A stretch of DNA of 64,000 nt from Lamellibrachia satsuma (lineage: Eukaryota; Annelida; Polychaeta; Sabellida; Siboglinidae). Of the stretch, positions 32,981 through 46,334 are shown one piece after another. Position 1 is the stretch's first letter. Each line of letters opens with the position of its first letter. The stretch covers positions 2,482,501 through 2,546,500 of the forward strand of contig BSQZ01000022.1 of the NCBI GenBank assembly GCA_033239005.1. The letters are read 5' to 3'. The notes under the pieces were generated by a model. The model ran no database searches. It was not told where the DNA came from and worked only from the letters and a program-made list of their open reading frames with translations. The translations under genes were made by a program, and so were the position numbers.

Positions 32981-33209
32981 GACAAGTTGTCACCAACCCA
33001 ACTACCACACAAGAAAATAACAGCATTTAAGCCCAAGGTGATGTTCTAAGTGTTGTTCATAGCCACAGTGGTCTGGTTGGATTTTGTCTGGCCCCTTGTA
33101 GACTTGAAAGCAGACCAATGTTCTGGTCCAGACCGTCGTGTGAGGACCACTTCCTTTTTAGGCCATAACTCCTCATTAATTTTTCAGCTTCATCTACAAA
33201 GCAAGAATT

Positions 33210-33920
33210 TATATAGTGATTAAAAGGTTATATCCTAAATAACCTTAAATATAAATTTACATAGGTACCATAAATTAAGATTAGTGTATAAAGTTAACGG
33301 TATTAGTAGTTAGAATGACAATATTTATTTGAAAAAAAATCAACAATGTACAAACAAAATGCTACTTTTAAAACCAAGTCAATGATTTACAATAAATAAA
33401 GCAGTAAACAATTGAGATTTTGCCATGAATTTTAATTAAAACTAACTAAAGCACTATAATAATAATAAAAATTTTATCAAGCACAATTTCCATTCAAATG
33501 TTCAAAGCACTGCACAAAATCTAATTATGTATAAAACATTAAATATAGTAAATAGAATAGAAATTGAATAAAATCATGACACACATACATACACAAACAT
33601 AGAAATGTGTCATGTTTGCAAGTTTAAGGCTACAGTAACTTGATTGGGTATGTAAACATGGTAAATGTAACAGCATGGTAATTGTAATTTTTACTTTATA
33701 GATATAATTATTATGTCCATAATAACAAAAGAAAGGACATTCCGAATGCAAAAACATAGACACAATTAAGTCATTATAAATGGTAAACCAACTGTAAAAC
33801 ACAAGTTGTACTATGTTTATTCTCCTTGATGTGATACATCTCTTCCATCTTTGCCACCAGCACAAGAGGCCTCTGTCCCCCGACTGTGGCTCCTCTTACT
33901 AATGTGAACTTTGTGCAGTA
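33210..33920. other. Upstream flank of PNKP-like gene, no firm feature
   Basis: AT-rich sequence. A minus-strand open stretch at about 33774-33925 reads TLVRGATVGGQRPLVLVAKM and could be an upstream exon or an unrelated gene end, but no matching splice partner was found. Confidence 0.3.
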
Positions 33921-33928
33921 GTCACAAG

Positions 33929-34219
33929 CAGGGTTGAAAAAATCACGATTTTTTTTAAATAAAAAAATCGGATTTTTTTTATTTAAATCGGATTTTTTTA
34001 AATCTGGTATACACAATGTCATAAAATATTTGACTATCAGGCTGTCTGGTGTCAATACAGCTACACAAGTGTGTGCACTTTATGCTTTTGTATTAAAAAA
34101 CACACAAAACTTTGTTGATCTCGATGCTTGAAAACAATTATTTGTGCTAAAAAAAATCATAAATCAATGATTTTTTTTTTGGAGCGATTTAAATCAATGA
34201 TTTAAATCAAACAACCCTG
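33929..34219. mobile_element. hAT-type MITE with 8-bp target duplication
   Basis: 291 bp with terminal inverted repeats CAGGGTTG...CAACCCTG, flanked on both sides by the identical 8-mer GTCACAAG (33921-33928 and 34220-34227). The interior is A/T-rich with repeated 'aaatcgattt'-like words. An 8-bp duplication with CAGGG ends is the hAT pattern. It encodes nothing. Confidence 0.92.
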
Positions 34220-34654
34220 GTCACAAGTACATATTTTGTTGACTAGAGTCATAGGAGCTGACTCGAATTGCACAAGAGTCAGCCATTTTCATGACTTGCA
34301 ACTTGACATGGAATTTAAAGAGATGATCAGAGACTTAACTTCGACATCATTGGCTTGAGACTTTACAACAAGTCTGGTGGCTAGAAACGTATGCAAAACG
34401 AGACTATATTGTTGTGACAGGCCTCACCGAATAAAATAATCAATACGTTCTTATTATGATTGGCTGTTGTTGAGGCAGGGCAGTATCGGCTTAAATCTCT
34501 AAAATCCAGTGTGAACAATAATTTACAGTGCAGTGTTGCATTTTTTCTTTTTTCTATTGAAGGTTGATCTTCTGAAGCCCGTCTGAAGGCTTCCAGACTG
34601 TCCTGATTTACTTAGTTTGACTTGGAGGTCACTGACTTAAACATTGATTTGCAG

Positions 34655-35495
34655 GTTAATGAATTGACAATTGACCCGGCTACTCATTCTGCGTCCATAT
34701 TGTTTTTGGGTGATAACAAGGCGGTTGCTATCCTGTCCCAAATCTTTCTTTTTGTTCCTCTCCGCATTCTCCGCTTCTGGTGGCTCCAGGGACATCAAAA
34801 AGAATTATTTTTGGGGCGGAGAGGTCACATGATCTCTCCGCGTTAAATAGAACAGACTGGAGAAGCTCTCCAGACACCGCTCCGACCTTGCTGTCTGCGG
34901 GGCATGTCGCGAGTGGAGAATTTCCGGTGACGTGACTTTAAACATGGCTTAGCACAAAGATTGATAAGTGTAATTTGTACAAAATATGTAATTAAATGTA
35001 TAGTTTTCTGTTTGCTTTGTACACGTGACAACGCAATGATGTATATCGTCACTGAAGAAGAAATCGGTAACAATTGACATGGCTACTCATTCTGCGTCCA
35101 TATTGTTTATGGGCGATAACAAGGCAGTTGCTACCCTCTCCCAAGTCTATTCTTTGAGTGTATTCTTTTTGACGTCAGCGTAGCCACCGGAAGCGGAGAA
35201 TGGGGAGAGGTGCCGTAGGAGAGGGCAATGTTTTGGTTTAATTCTTTTGTAAATTTTTATCGTTTTGAGAAAGTAAATGTACTTTTTTGGCCACGTGACA
35301 TGTGTATATGTATAATAGATATATGAGAAGTTTGGGTGCTCTAGGTGGTCATTTTCATGGTTGTCAGAAAGTAAAAGATCGCCCATTTCGCTCCGCGGAC
35401 AGGTCGGAGAGACAAAAAGAATACGCCCTTTTTGTTCCTCTCCGTATTCTCCGCTTCCGGTGGCTCAGCGGACGCCAAAAAGAATACGCCCAGTG
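34655..35495. repeat. Palindromic MITE-like repeats with a direct duplicate
   Basis: A 50-bp block around 'ccaccggaagcggagaat' at 35160-35210 is inverted at 35433-35486, bounding about 330 bp. A diverged half copy lies at 34740-34805, and a direct repeat of about 90 bp (attctgcgtccatattg...) occurs at 34662 and 35085. Together they suggest related nested non-autonomous elements; no coding. Confidence 0.65.
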
Positions 35496-36104
35496 TTTGC
35501 GCTGGGCGATATTACAGCATTTATGTCCGGAAGATAAGGGGTTACGTCGCGCTGCGGAACACTACCACGACAGCATCATTGGCAATCAATAAACTGTCGT
35601 TTGTATAATTCCTACCAACTCAGTCAATGGGTGTTACCTTTGTTGGCTTGGATGAACCATGGTTTTGTCATCCGTTTACCATAAAGCTTCTGAGTTTTGC
35701 AGTTCGTTCGCGGACATTTTATGATCCAGTCTCCGTGAGATGGCGCCACAATTTGTCATTCGGGAGGAAGGCGAAATCGAGGCTTTGACTCGCGTCTTTC
35801 CTCAGTTCATAATACATTTTCCGTCAAGTGTATGGGTACCAACCCATAAATTTCAGTATAACTATCGCTTTTTCTTCCATTTTGATACAATCCACCGCTC
35901 TAACCAGAACGTTCACAGCTAGGACGATCCCTGAAAGTCGGACCCCCTCTTGTCTTGGCTATGCATAGTTACCGTAACAGTTTGAGGACAGTGTGCAATA
36001 TTTTATTGTTTTAACTTGATTACAACCCATGGAAATATAAGAAAAGCATAATAAATCAATAGTAAATAAAATGAGCCCTGTTGATTTTATATAATTACAT
36101 GTGT

Positions 36105-36298
36105 CAACTGATTGTGTTAATGCTAGTAGTGTGAATATGTTTAAAAATAGAATTGACAGATATCTGATAAGGGCGGGCTACACATAGATGAGAAAATTGT
36201 TGGACTCTCGATAAGCCAATGGCTTCCTTGTCCACTTGCCATCTTAAACTTGTTGTTCGAGATGGCAATCTTGTTAAATCTTGTTAAATCTATTCAGG
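36105..36298 (+). mobile_element. CR1-like LINE 3'-end fragment
   Basis: Encodes SSVNMFKNRIDRYL then the conserved tail ending in two copies of 'aatcttgttaa'. It is nearly identical to the copy at 38.9-39.2 kb, indicating a subfamily distinct from the 44/62-kb copies. Confidence 0.93.
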
Positions 36299-38927
36299 GA
36301 AAAGCCGGAAAGTGCTCATGAAAAAGCGGGAAACATCTTCCTCCACTCCACATTTATCGTTTTTAGAATTTTTCGTCGTTTTTAACGCGTTATTTTTACA
36401 GGTCGCTATCTTGATGTACTGTTCTTGTTCGCGGTCAACGCACGGGGGAGAAAATATGAAATCATGTTAGACCAAAGGCATCACATGGCAAAGGCATGAG
36501 CCAGAAAATGGAAGAAGACCCGTAAAACCGTCCGATGATATCATTACCCGGATAGGACCTACAAGGAGCAGCAGGTGTTGCATTCAGATTTCGATGATTA
36601 ATTGATCGCCTGATCGAGGAAACCCAGTAAAGAAAAGCACCTGTTATTTCAAGTCAAGTGTAGTGTATGACGGTAAGTCACTGTTTCTTAATCGCATGTC
36701 AGATGGCTACTAGTGTATGTATTACACTGTCAACAAGATCAGCAAGTACCATGAGGCCCAACTTCAAGTACCACTGATACTGTTCTGCCTTTGACATTAA
36801 CCATACACATATATATACAAACAGAAAGGCTGGGGTACTCGATCCCCCAGCCAAACATGGTAAATGAAAAAAGTGGGCTAACCACCCAACATTCTTGAAC
36901 AATTCATAATGAACATTATGGTAACACAACACACAATGTATAAAGGTGTTACATATCTAGACATTAGTCAACCAATAACTACTAACACATCAGACCGAGA
37001 GGTAGGGCCAAACAGCCACACAAATGTACTCGTAAAAATTACCCGCACTAAAAACCCTGTGTACACTACTGAAAACTTAGTGGAGGGAAAAGCGTTAATG
37101 CAAAACCTCGTGTACCAAACTATAACACGGAAAAGCGTCAAAAAAATCAAAAACTTTGTGAACTACCTCTCTGTCTTCAGTGTTTCACAGTGTATCCCTA
37201 TACATAATGCACCACTTGATTTATTAGATAACACTGGGTAACAACTGTTAACACAATATTAGGGAGGGAGGGTGGGATTTTTCAAACGGATCGGAATAAA
37301 CCGAACAACAAAACTGATCTTGCAATAAAATCAACAAATTCAGCGATAACGAATAATCAGTAACAACAGAAATTCGGAAATATTTGCAGCGCAAAGGTCT
37401 CACAACGACACAAGCTAACTTGGAAATCGAGAGAGGCTGGCTCTAGGTCACGTGGTTGGTGTATCCATACGCGTGAGCGAGTAATTAGGCCAATACTCTC
37501 TCTACCATAAAAGGTCTAACCTCAAATCGCCTTCATTGCCTTGTCATCTCGCATAAAATCCTTTATGCGCCGCTGTCACATAAATTCATTTATGCAAAAT
37601 AACAACACAAGTCCAGCGTAGATTGAAATAGGCCAAAGAATGACATTTAGATTTATTAATTAAGGAGCATGAAATTAGGCAAGTATACACCATCAAAATA
37701 AGATACATCCAGTAATCTCAGCAAGCATGCCGGCCCCCAAAAGGTGTTTACACATAATTAGTAAATCATGCCTATCAGCTACCCACTACCAGTACTATCT
37801 GTACCACTACTGACTTATATACAATTCACATGGTATCGGTGGGGGTCGCTCCGCCACTAGGTCACCCTCTGTGACCGACCCCCACTATGGCAAATCAGAC
37901 TTTGCCTGCTGGCACTGGTACACTAATGTGTCCGATCATGCCCCAAAGTGAAGTCGAATCTGATCAGGCCATTTTGATGGTAAGTCACACTGACGCTCAG
38001 AGTTGGTCAGTAAGACCTTTGCTGTTCAGCTCTCAGCAAAGGTGAAAGGTGAACAGCAGCTCAGACTCACAGAGCTGCTTACCTTCGGGGGAAGTTTACA
38101 GAAAGCAAAAATCTATCAAAAAAACTACATGCACAAATGTTCATCATAATGATTAGTTTGTTAACGTAAATATAAATACTTTGTTTCTTTTGTATTATTT
38201 TGCTTTGTTTGTTTACATGGTGTCGAGGTGAGTCAGTTGAGCGTGTGTTGCTCACTGTACAGATCAGGCTGGTGAGTCTCTGTGGCATATATTGTACAGG
38301 TGAGTCTGTGTGACACACTTGACCCACCTGTACGATGTTGGTGTCCTCGTGTGATGTGAGTGGAGTGATGTGAGTGGAGTATTGTGGGGTCTCGGGTATC
38401 TCGGGATGTGGGACGTGTGTGTCTGACATGTGTGTATCCGTGTATCGACTGTCGTGAAACGCTGCGCAAACTTCAGATCTACTGGGTGAGTGGAGGCCGT
38501 GCTCCGTTTAGACGCTCCAGAAAACTACGTCCCTTTGTTGTCAGCAACTGTTGTTGCTGCAGCGTAACAGCGCGAGGTACCTGGAGCGAGTATGCTAATG
38601 AGCCGAGTAAACGACACACGCACAATCTACTCGCGTAAAACGCCTGATATGAACAACAACGAACATACTTACGTGGACGGATCATTATTTCACTACCGAT
38701 TTCATGATTGTGATTGTAGTATCCGTCTCGCGTGAATTAAGACGCCGTTGTAGAGTGGTAAATGACAGAATTTGACGCTTTTTCAGCAGGTGAACGGAAT
38801 AATATATATTAGCATAATCTTTTTTTCAGAATACAAGTATCTGAATAATAACAACGAACAGTAAAAGTTTATTTAGGCACCATCAAATATGGGGCAGTTC
38901 CCTCCTTCCCTCCCTCCCTCTTCAAAC
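36299..38927. other. Unresolved region with short palindromes
   Basis: No convincing gene. Short hairpins occur at 37843-37890 (gtgggggtcg / cgacccccac) and around 38020-38060. A serine/threonine/histidine-rich open stretch on the minus strand at 38226-38429 and a plus-strand frame ending at a GTGAGT near 38486 overlap each other; either could be an exon but neither could be joined to a partner. Confidence 0.35.
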
Positions 38928-39232
38928 TTAAAGAAGGCAGTAGAACCAGAGGACACAAAGCAGCATTAGTTAAGGAGCAGTGTAGGTTGGACATGAGAAA
39001 GTACTCTTTCTCACAGAGGGTGATAAATGAATGGAACAAACTGCCAAACGATTGTGTTAATGCTAGTAGTGTGAATATGTTTAAAAATAGAATTGACAGA
39101 TATCTGATAAGGGCGGGCTACACATAGATGAGAAAATTGTTGGACTCTCGATAAACCAATGGCTTCCTTGTCCACTTGCCATCTGGAACTTGTTGTTCGA
39201 GATGGCAATCTTGTTAAATCTTGTTAAAATCC
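38928..39232 (+). mobile_element. CR1-like LINE 3' fragment
   Basis: Plus-strand copy of the LINE C-terminus (RKYSFSQRVINEWNKLPND) and tail. It matches the 36.1-kb fragment closely and the 44-kb copy less well. Confidence 0.93.
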
Positions 39233-39324
39233 CTGATATTCATCAGCATTGTCATCAGTCTGATATGGTAGGTAGACATTAAGAAGTAGAATCAAATTAA
39301 TCTCATATTAACCGCCTTGTCTCA

Positions 39325-39482
39325 TCCAAGTCCCCATGTCCTTTTTGTAGGAATTTACATTTCCAAAAATTTAACATCTTGCATTTCTCAGACCATTTCA
39401 CTAATCTGTTTAGATCGTTTTGTAAATGTTGTTTATCGCCATCATTGACATTGTTAAGACAAAGTAACATACGTTTTGATCG
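39325..39482 (-). mobile_element. CR1-like LINE internal fragment
   Basis: Minus-strand match to the LINE region around 44245-44365 (blocks 'ccatttcactaatctgt', 'gatcgttttgtaaatgttg'). A short internal piece in the opposite orientation to the fragment ending 90 bp away, so the two are probably separate events. Confidence 0.85.
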
Positions 39483-40369
39483 CTCTACTGCCTGAGTCTG
39501 AGTTCATGTATGCTCTTCATTCCCACTAGATATCACAAATATTGTCGACTCGAAAAGGGGAATATTTAGAGTGTTGCCATACAGTGTCAGTGACATCGGT
39601 CCCCACAATTATTAACACTGCCGAAATATTCAAATGATCTATAATTCATTTTATTGTTTACCTTAATGTTAGCCTAGCCCCAAGCCTAGCCAATTATACC
39701 TCGCTGAATCATGTTTACACCCGAATGCTGCACAGTACAGCATTGTAAGAGCTTTTTGCTGCGTGTAAATCCAACATAAAAGCAAATAAAAATGTAACCG
39801 CACATCTCAACCACGTAAAAAAATACACGCGATCCACATAGCCTACGTCACAGCCGCGTTTGGGAGCTAAAGGGCTGCTCGCCGCTGAGTGGTCAAAATT
39901 ACAAACACTGATGATTATGTCAGTCTCCACGAAAACTGACATTAGACACGAATTTCGCACTTTTAGAACACGTTCCCAGTAAACCGCATGCGTGATATTT
40001 TTCATTATAGTTGCATATTTTTAGTTATTAGGCCCAAAACAATGTCTTTGCCTTGATTTCACTTTACTAATTCATTGTATTTTTTATTTATATTATATTA
40101 ACCTCAAAGTCAAAGACAAAGCCGGCATCGAGTACTTTCGTAGCTGCTTTTGCTCTGTTATGTGATCCTTTGTTCTGCTGTTCGATTGTTGATATAATTG
40201 TAGTTCGCAACGCTGCCGGTTTCTTATACGTCTTAGTCAAACTGGCGTGCTGATACCGGCTGATACCGAGATCAGCACATGGGATGGGAAAACGTGGTCT
40301 GGATCATATGGCCTATACGGCCGAAGTGGTTCCTACGCCATTGGACGCCATCTGGCAGCAGGTATGGGT

Positions 40370-40485
40370 TCAACTACTCAAGTATTTGAGTACTTGTGTA
40401 TCTAAGTACAGCAAGTACTGTACTTGTACTTGACCGTCAAAGTACTTCGACTTGGCAAGTACTTTCCCAAGTACTTTTTTTCGCT
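40370..40485. repeat. AGTACT-rich palindromic repeat
   Basis: A dense cluster of 'caagtact'/'agtacttg' words in both orientations, capable of folding on itself. Probably the remnant of a small palindromic DNA transposon. Flanking sequence from 39.5 to 41.6 kb shows no gene. Confidence 0.5.
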
Positions 40486-41591
40486 AAATATTTACCTCAA
40501 GAATTGGGAAAGATGACCGTGTGTTTACTGTTGTTTTTCTTTCTCACAAAGCGTCATGACATGAAACATAAATGGTGCAAAAATTAACTGCAATGAAAAT
40601 GACCGTATGTTTATTGTTATTTTGCACACAGCATCATGACATGAATTGATGAAACATAAATAATGGTGCAATGTTTACAATAACAAATGGTAATAATGCA
40701 TAGTTAATAAACTGTAATGATGACCACAGTAATTGATCACACTGTTCATGTTACGTCTGTCAATGAATAGCTAAGCCTAAGGGCAATGCTGCATGTTGAG
40801 TGGTTTATAATGCACGAGGAGGAGCAGCATAATAATATATATTATATATTGATTGTCTTATTCTTACACTTTATTTAGGCATATACTCATGCAATACGTT
40901 CAAGTTATTTGTCTTTAATCCCTAACTCAATTCTTTTGTTTAATTTATATTTTTTTTGGGTGGCTGTCACGTTAGCGACCAAATTATGGTCTTAGTGGCA
41001 GTCTCCCAAACCGACATCGTTTCATACCTATACAATATTAACATTCATATTTGTGAATTTACGCATTTTGTAGACATTCGTAGTATCATAAGTATGTTTT
41101 TGTATTTCTTAATTTATGTTACATGTCTTGTCGAATAAACAATTCCTGATTCACCTAAAACTTGTTTTGATATGCCCACATAATATCATATCACGCAGCC
41201 ACTTTTTATGTTTCGTGAATGAAACTTGAACCATGTCTACTGTATAGTATAAGATGTTATGCCAAGTAGAAGCTAAACTGAAATTCAGGATTTGTTATCG
41301 TCCACGTACGTTCAACTGAAAAAAAAGTAGTTTGGGGCAATTTGTTGCAACTGTACACTGTATTGGGCCAAGTTGTTACAATTGTAACAACACTCGGGCG
41401 GCTCGTACCGATGACTCAGCCAGCGAGTTGTGTGCCTTGTACCGATGACTCAGCCAGCGAGTTGTGTGCTGACAATGATAGAAAGAACAACATTTATCAA
41501 ACCACGACGTGTGAACGCTTTATTTCATCTGTGAAGCCTAGCGTACTGGTTTATAACCGATACTGGAAATGTTAGCTGCGTCAAACAACAT

Positions 41592-41690
41592 TTTAAAAAT
41601 ATATCAGGAGGGCGGGTTACACATAAATGAAAAATTGTTGGACTCTCAATAAACCAATGGTTTCCTTGTCCACTTGCCATCTGGGTGTTC
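41592..41690 (+). mobile_element. CR1-like LINE 3'-end fragment
   Basis: Contains 'atatatcaggagggcgggtt', 'ggactctcaataaaccaatg' and 'ccttgtccacttgcc', the family tail, about 100 bp long. Confidence 0.85.
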
Positions 41691-43490
41691 TGCCCAGCAG
41701 CGGATCCAGGGGGGTCTTAGGGTCTCAAGACCCCCCTAGGCCATGAATGGGGGGTCTTAGACCCCCCCCGTGTCCGTGGCAAATATTACAGTAAAAGAAC
41801 ACGAAGGGGAGACCGGGACAAGTCCGCCCCCGGGGTAAGTCTGCTAACCGGCTTTTATTCCGCGCCGTTGCAGGATTTAGTCATTTCGGTCACACAATTA
41901 AGTCACATGATCATCAAACCACATGCAACGCAGTGTTCGAAATGACCACTGACTCTTGGGGGTCCCCGACAATTTTTTTTAAATCTTCTTTTTAGGCATT
42001 GCAGTGGCTATTAACACCTATTTTTTGTGAAGAAAAGTTTTAGCACAGACGAACCAGAGTAGCCTCACACACAGCAACAGGTGCAACAGCGGAAGGGTAA
42101 TTATATCGGTACAACGATAAAATGTAGGACCCCCAAGCTTACATTTTTCTTTCTTATGGGAGATCCCTCGTGCCTTATGGCAGGACCCCCAGAACTCCCT
42201 CATTTCGAACACTGATGCAGCGGGAAACTGACGTCCACGAGTTGCTGGCTGGAAAGTTGTGAACTAAAAAACTAATTTTGGTGACAAAGTAATTTTTTAT
42301 TTTGTTTCGATCAAATTTCAATATGTATAAGTGGCACTGGTTATACATTTAGAATGCTCAGTAAGGCCCTTATATCAGAGCTGTTGTTTGGATCTTGCGT
42401 TGTTGCTCTATCCAGTGTCAGTGGTATTTAGTTGCCGCCCATCAAATATGTCTCTGTGTTGGCGCAAGTCCGCCTGTGTGCTACGGGGCAAGTTCGTCCG
42501 TAGGATATCTGATGTAAAATGCTCAGGATCACTTGTGAACTTAAACCCACTAACATGCACTCTAATTAAGACTTCCAATTGTCCAGTTTAGTGTTATTTT
42601 CTAGTAAAAAAACTTACGAAACCAGATTTTATTTCACCTTTTTCTAGCCGTTGCAGTGCCAAACGTTGTTTTTTGTTTGCCTGGTTTATTTCATAGATAC
42701 AACAGAATTTGTGAGGATTTTAAGTTTCTAACAAATGTGTGTCACAAACATGATGTTTTTTGACTTAAACAAAACGGCACTGTTCTTGTGTATTTGCTGC
42801 TTTAAAGTAAGTGCTGGGCGAACTTGCCCCGGCCCCTGGGCGGACTTGCCCCGACATGAGGCAAGTCTGCCCATGCTTGGATAGCTCTACTAAGAGTCAG
42901 ATTTGGATATTGGCTTGTAACAGTTTTGACATTTTTTAAAGCATAAATGTGGACAAGATATTTGTGTTAAATTTAAGGCCGAAACTAACCCTCTAGCTCT
43001 ACAAATACAGTCTCCAGATCTATCAGAGTGTCCATGAGGGCGGACTATTCCCGGTCTCCCCTATATAGGCCTACATCGGAACTAGTGTCAATGTAAAGAC
43101 TGGAGTATTAGCAGCCAGCTAATATTAACCCTTATGTAAGTAAAACTACACATGCGTCGCCGCCCCCCCCCCCCCCCGGTTCGTAAGTAGAATTACATAT
43201 GACTGCTGCCTTGGGTGGCAATCTTGTGAAATGTTGTATTTTTTTATGGCACAGCCCTATTTGAGCAATTAATAAATACCGCACAACACATTGAAATGTG
43301 AATGTTCGTGCGCGTGCGCGTGCGCGTGAGTGCGTACGTGTGTGTATCATTCAGTCAAAATGTCGCATTGCATGTATATTGGCATTCATTATGTCATATT
43401 CCATTCAGTAATTTATATTCCATTCACAATTGTTTGTTCTGTAAAAATCAGTGTATAAGATGTATAAAAGTGTATAATCCAATTAATGTA
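41691..43490. other. Unresolved region
   Basis: Begins with a G/C-run palindromic stretch ('cagcggatccagg', then 'agacccccc' repeats) like the end of a MITE. Otherwise there is no recognised coding; a poly(C) run near 43165 and an alternating purine-pyrimidine stretch (gtgcgcgtgcgcg) near 43310 are present. Confidence 0.35.
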
Positions 43491-43492
43491 GA

Positions 43493-45785
43493 TTTAACAA
43501 GATTTAACAAGATTTGCCATCCAAGCCAAAGGCCCAGATGGCAAGTGGACAAGGAAGCCATTGGCTTATCGAGAGTCCAACAATGTTCACCTACTTATAA
43601 CCCGCCCTTCTGATATATGTGTCAACCTTGTTTTTAAACATATTCACGCTGCTAGCAGTTACACAATCTGTAGACAGTTTGTTCCATTCATTTACTGTCC
43701 TCTGTGAGAACGAGTGCTTCCTGATGTCCAATCTACATTGATCCTTTACTAATTTTACCTCATGTCCTCTAGTTCTGCTATCCTTCTTGAGTGAGAAAAA
43801 CATATTTCTATCAATATTTTCATACCCATTCAATATCTTAAAAACTTCAATCTGATCTCCTCTTAACCTCCTTGTTCTCTAGAGTTGTTAAACCACATTC
43901 TTTCAGGCGTTCTTCATAACTAAGGTCTCTAAGTTCTGGAATCATTTTAGTTGCTCTCCTTTGTATGCGTTCAAGCGTATCTATATCCTTCTTACGATAT
44001 GGTCTCCATGCTTGTATACAGTATTCTAAATGAGGTCTAACTATTGCTTTATAAAGAGGTATAATTAACTTTTTTCCTTGTATGTTATGTTTCTTCTAAT
44101 CAATCCAAGAATTTGATTACCCTTTGAAGCTGCAATACCACACTGCTCTGAAACTTTCATATCAGCGCTTATTGTAACTCCTAAGTCCTTTTCTTTTACA
44201 GTAGTACCAAGAACAGTAGCTCCCATTTTATAGTTTACATTCAAGTTCCCATGTCCTGTATGTAGGCATTTACATTTCCCAAAATTGAACAGCATCTGCC
44301 ATTTCTCAGACCATTTCACTAATCTGTCTAGATCGTTTTGTAAATGTTGTTTATCACCATCAGTATTAACCTTTCTAAACAGTTTTGTGTCGTCCGCAAA
44401 TTTCAGTACGTTACTTGTTATACTGTCGTCCAAGTCATTGATATAAATTAAGAATAATATAGGTCCTAATACTGATCCTTGAGGTACCCCACTCAAAACC
44501 GATTTCCAATTTGAAACTTCGCCATCTACTACAACTCGTTGTCTTCTGTCAGTCAGCCATTGTTCTATCCAGTCAGTTATGCTATCCCCGATACCATGGG
44601 CTTTTAATTTAAGTAGCAACCTTTGATGTGGCACTTTGTCAAAAGCTTTCTGAAAATCTAAGTAGATAATATCTACTGGCGATCCCTCGTCTATCCACTT
44701 AGTGATTTCTTCCAAAAAACATAACACATTTGTTAAGCATGACCTCGCTTTAAAGAATCCATGTTGAGATGAATTTAATAATTTATGCTTAACGAGGAAG
44801 TCCACCATATGGTCTTTAATTAACCTTTCTAATAATTTACAAATCACTGACGTTAAACTCACTGGTCTGTAATTCTCTGACTTATTTCTCGAACCCTTTT
44901 TAAATAATGGTATGATGTTTGCTTCTTTCCATTCAAACGGAACAACTCCCTCTTTTAATGACAAGTTGAATACTCTTGCAAGTGGTATACTGATTTGATC
45001 TACTGTTTCCATTAGTAATTTTGGAGGAATCCCATCCACTCCCGGTGATTTGTTATCCTTCATTGCCTTTATTTTCCTAGCTACCAATTCTGGAGTTACA
45101 ACTAACGGTCCTAAATAGTCAGATTTAGTCCCCTGAAATTTAGCATCAGCAACTGGTAATGAACTAATATCTTCTTTTGTAAACACTGAACTGAAGTAAC
45201 CATTTAGGTCTTCCGCCATTAAAAACCCCTGTGATATTATATTTCCAGCACTGTCTTCTAGAGGTCCAACCTTGTCTTGTACGTTTTGTTTACTCCTGAC
45301 ATATGCATAAAAACTCTTGCTGTCAGTTTTTATGTTACATGCCAGTTTTTGCTCATAGCTTCTTTTAGATTGTCTGATTTCAGTTGTAGCTGCATTAAGT
45401 GCCTCTTTGTATTTTGCATAGTCTTCTTCCTTTCTGGTACGCCTATAAACCCTCCACATAGTTTGTTTTAGCATTATTTTTCTAATTGCCTCTTTTGACA
45501 CGTGTTTCTTTCTACACCGTTTTCCTTGTTTTCGGAAGGGAACAAATTTATCAATGATACTCTCAATTTCATATTTTAGAATATTCCAACATTCAATTGC
45601 AGTCTTATTCATCAGCATGTTATTCCAATCTAGCTGTGCTAAGTATTTTCTCATATCTTTGTAGTTACCTTTGTGGAAGTTTCTCTTGTACGTTTTCTTA
45701 TTTTTACTTTCTGATTTTACATTGATGTCAAAATGTATTTGATTATGGTCACTATTACCCAATGGTTCAAATATTTGTAATAACA
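43493..45785 (-). mobile_element. CR1-like non-LTR retrotransposon copy 1 (5'-truncated)
   Basis: Minus-strand insertion of about 2.3 kb. The long frame 45792-44065 begins inside the endonuclease end (EPLGNSDHNQIHF) and holds the complete reverse transcriptase: SPGVDGIPPKLL, NYRPVSLTSVICKLLERLI, SSQHGF, DFQKAFDKVPHQ, GVPQGSVLGPILFLIYINDL, and the catalytic FADD box (KFADDTKLF). After KEKS a stop appears; the C-terminal part continues in the -1 frame (about 44064-43591) and has a further single extra A near 43880. The 3' tail is two 'gatttaacaa' units (minus strand: atcttgttaa). It is about 97-98 percent identical in protein to copy 2, so insertion was recent. No longer able to move by itself. 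Confidence 0.95.
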
Positions 45786-45792
45786 GTAACAT

Positions 45793-46334
45793 GTACGATC
45801 AACACGTTCTTTGCATGCCCCGTATGATGTAACAACTAGCCCCGCTTAAGCACAAACATACAAGCATATACACGCACGCATGCACGCACGCACGGACATA
45901 CTAAAGTAGGGAAGACCGGGGCACCGACGGCTTGGAGAACTACCAAGACATCGCTGAACAGGGGTACCAGTTCGGCAGGCATGATCTATCTGAACGACTA
46001 CGAAGGCAATAATGACGGTTGTGATGACGACACGAAGATCCCAACTCATTTATATAGCATGCTAGAAATAAACCAGACAGCTGACGTAACCCTCGGAACA
46101 AGAAAAAACAGATAAGCGGCCGGCAGCTGTCAGCTAACCGACACCAGGCATCCATCACGCAAGGAAAAAGCGGGGGTTATGAGTACCGAGACAGCTCTAG
46201 AACGGCGTGCATTTAATACAGTAAATGTACAAATCAATAATTATCTGAACTAATCTATGTAATGAGCGTCTCCTCTCGTCTGTCGCTAGTACGGACGCTT
46301 CTTCACATCCTTCCTCCTCCTACATAACATAAAT
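45793..46334. other. No feature seen
   Basis: Between the LINE and the 60-bp array. It contains a short cacgcacgcatg microsatellite near 45870. No recognised gene. Confidence 0.4.

Noticed and set aside
33070..33193. Minus-strand open stretch starting DEAEKLMRSYGLKRKW after a good acceptor
   Set aside because: Could be an upstream exon, but no proper donor was found and the ATG at 32980 gives a natural N-terminus before the P-loop. Left open.
36909..37241. 110-codon open frame
   Set aside because: No domain, AT-rich, with an overlapping antisense frame; looks random.
38226..38640. Overlapping candidate exons on opposite strands
   Set aside because: Neither could be linked to another exon; low-complexity S/T/H-rich translation.
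44060..44075. Canonical -1 frameshift slippery heptamer A-AAA-AAG in the LINE
   Set aside because: The heptamer is offset relative to the reading frame, so the standard tandem-slip model does not apply; only a weaker single-site slip is possible.
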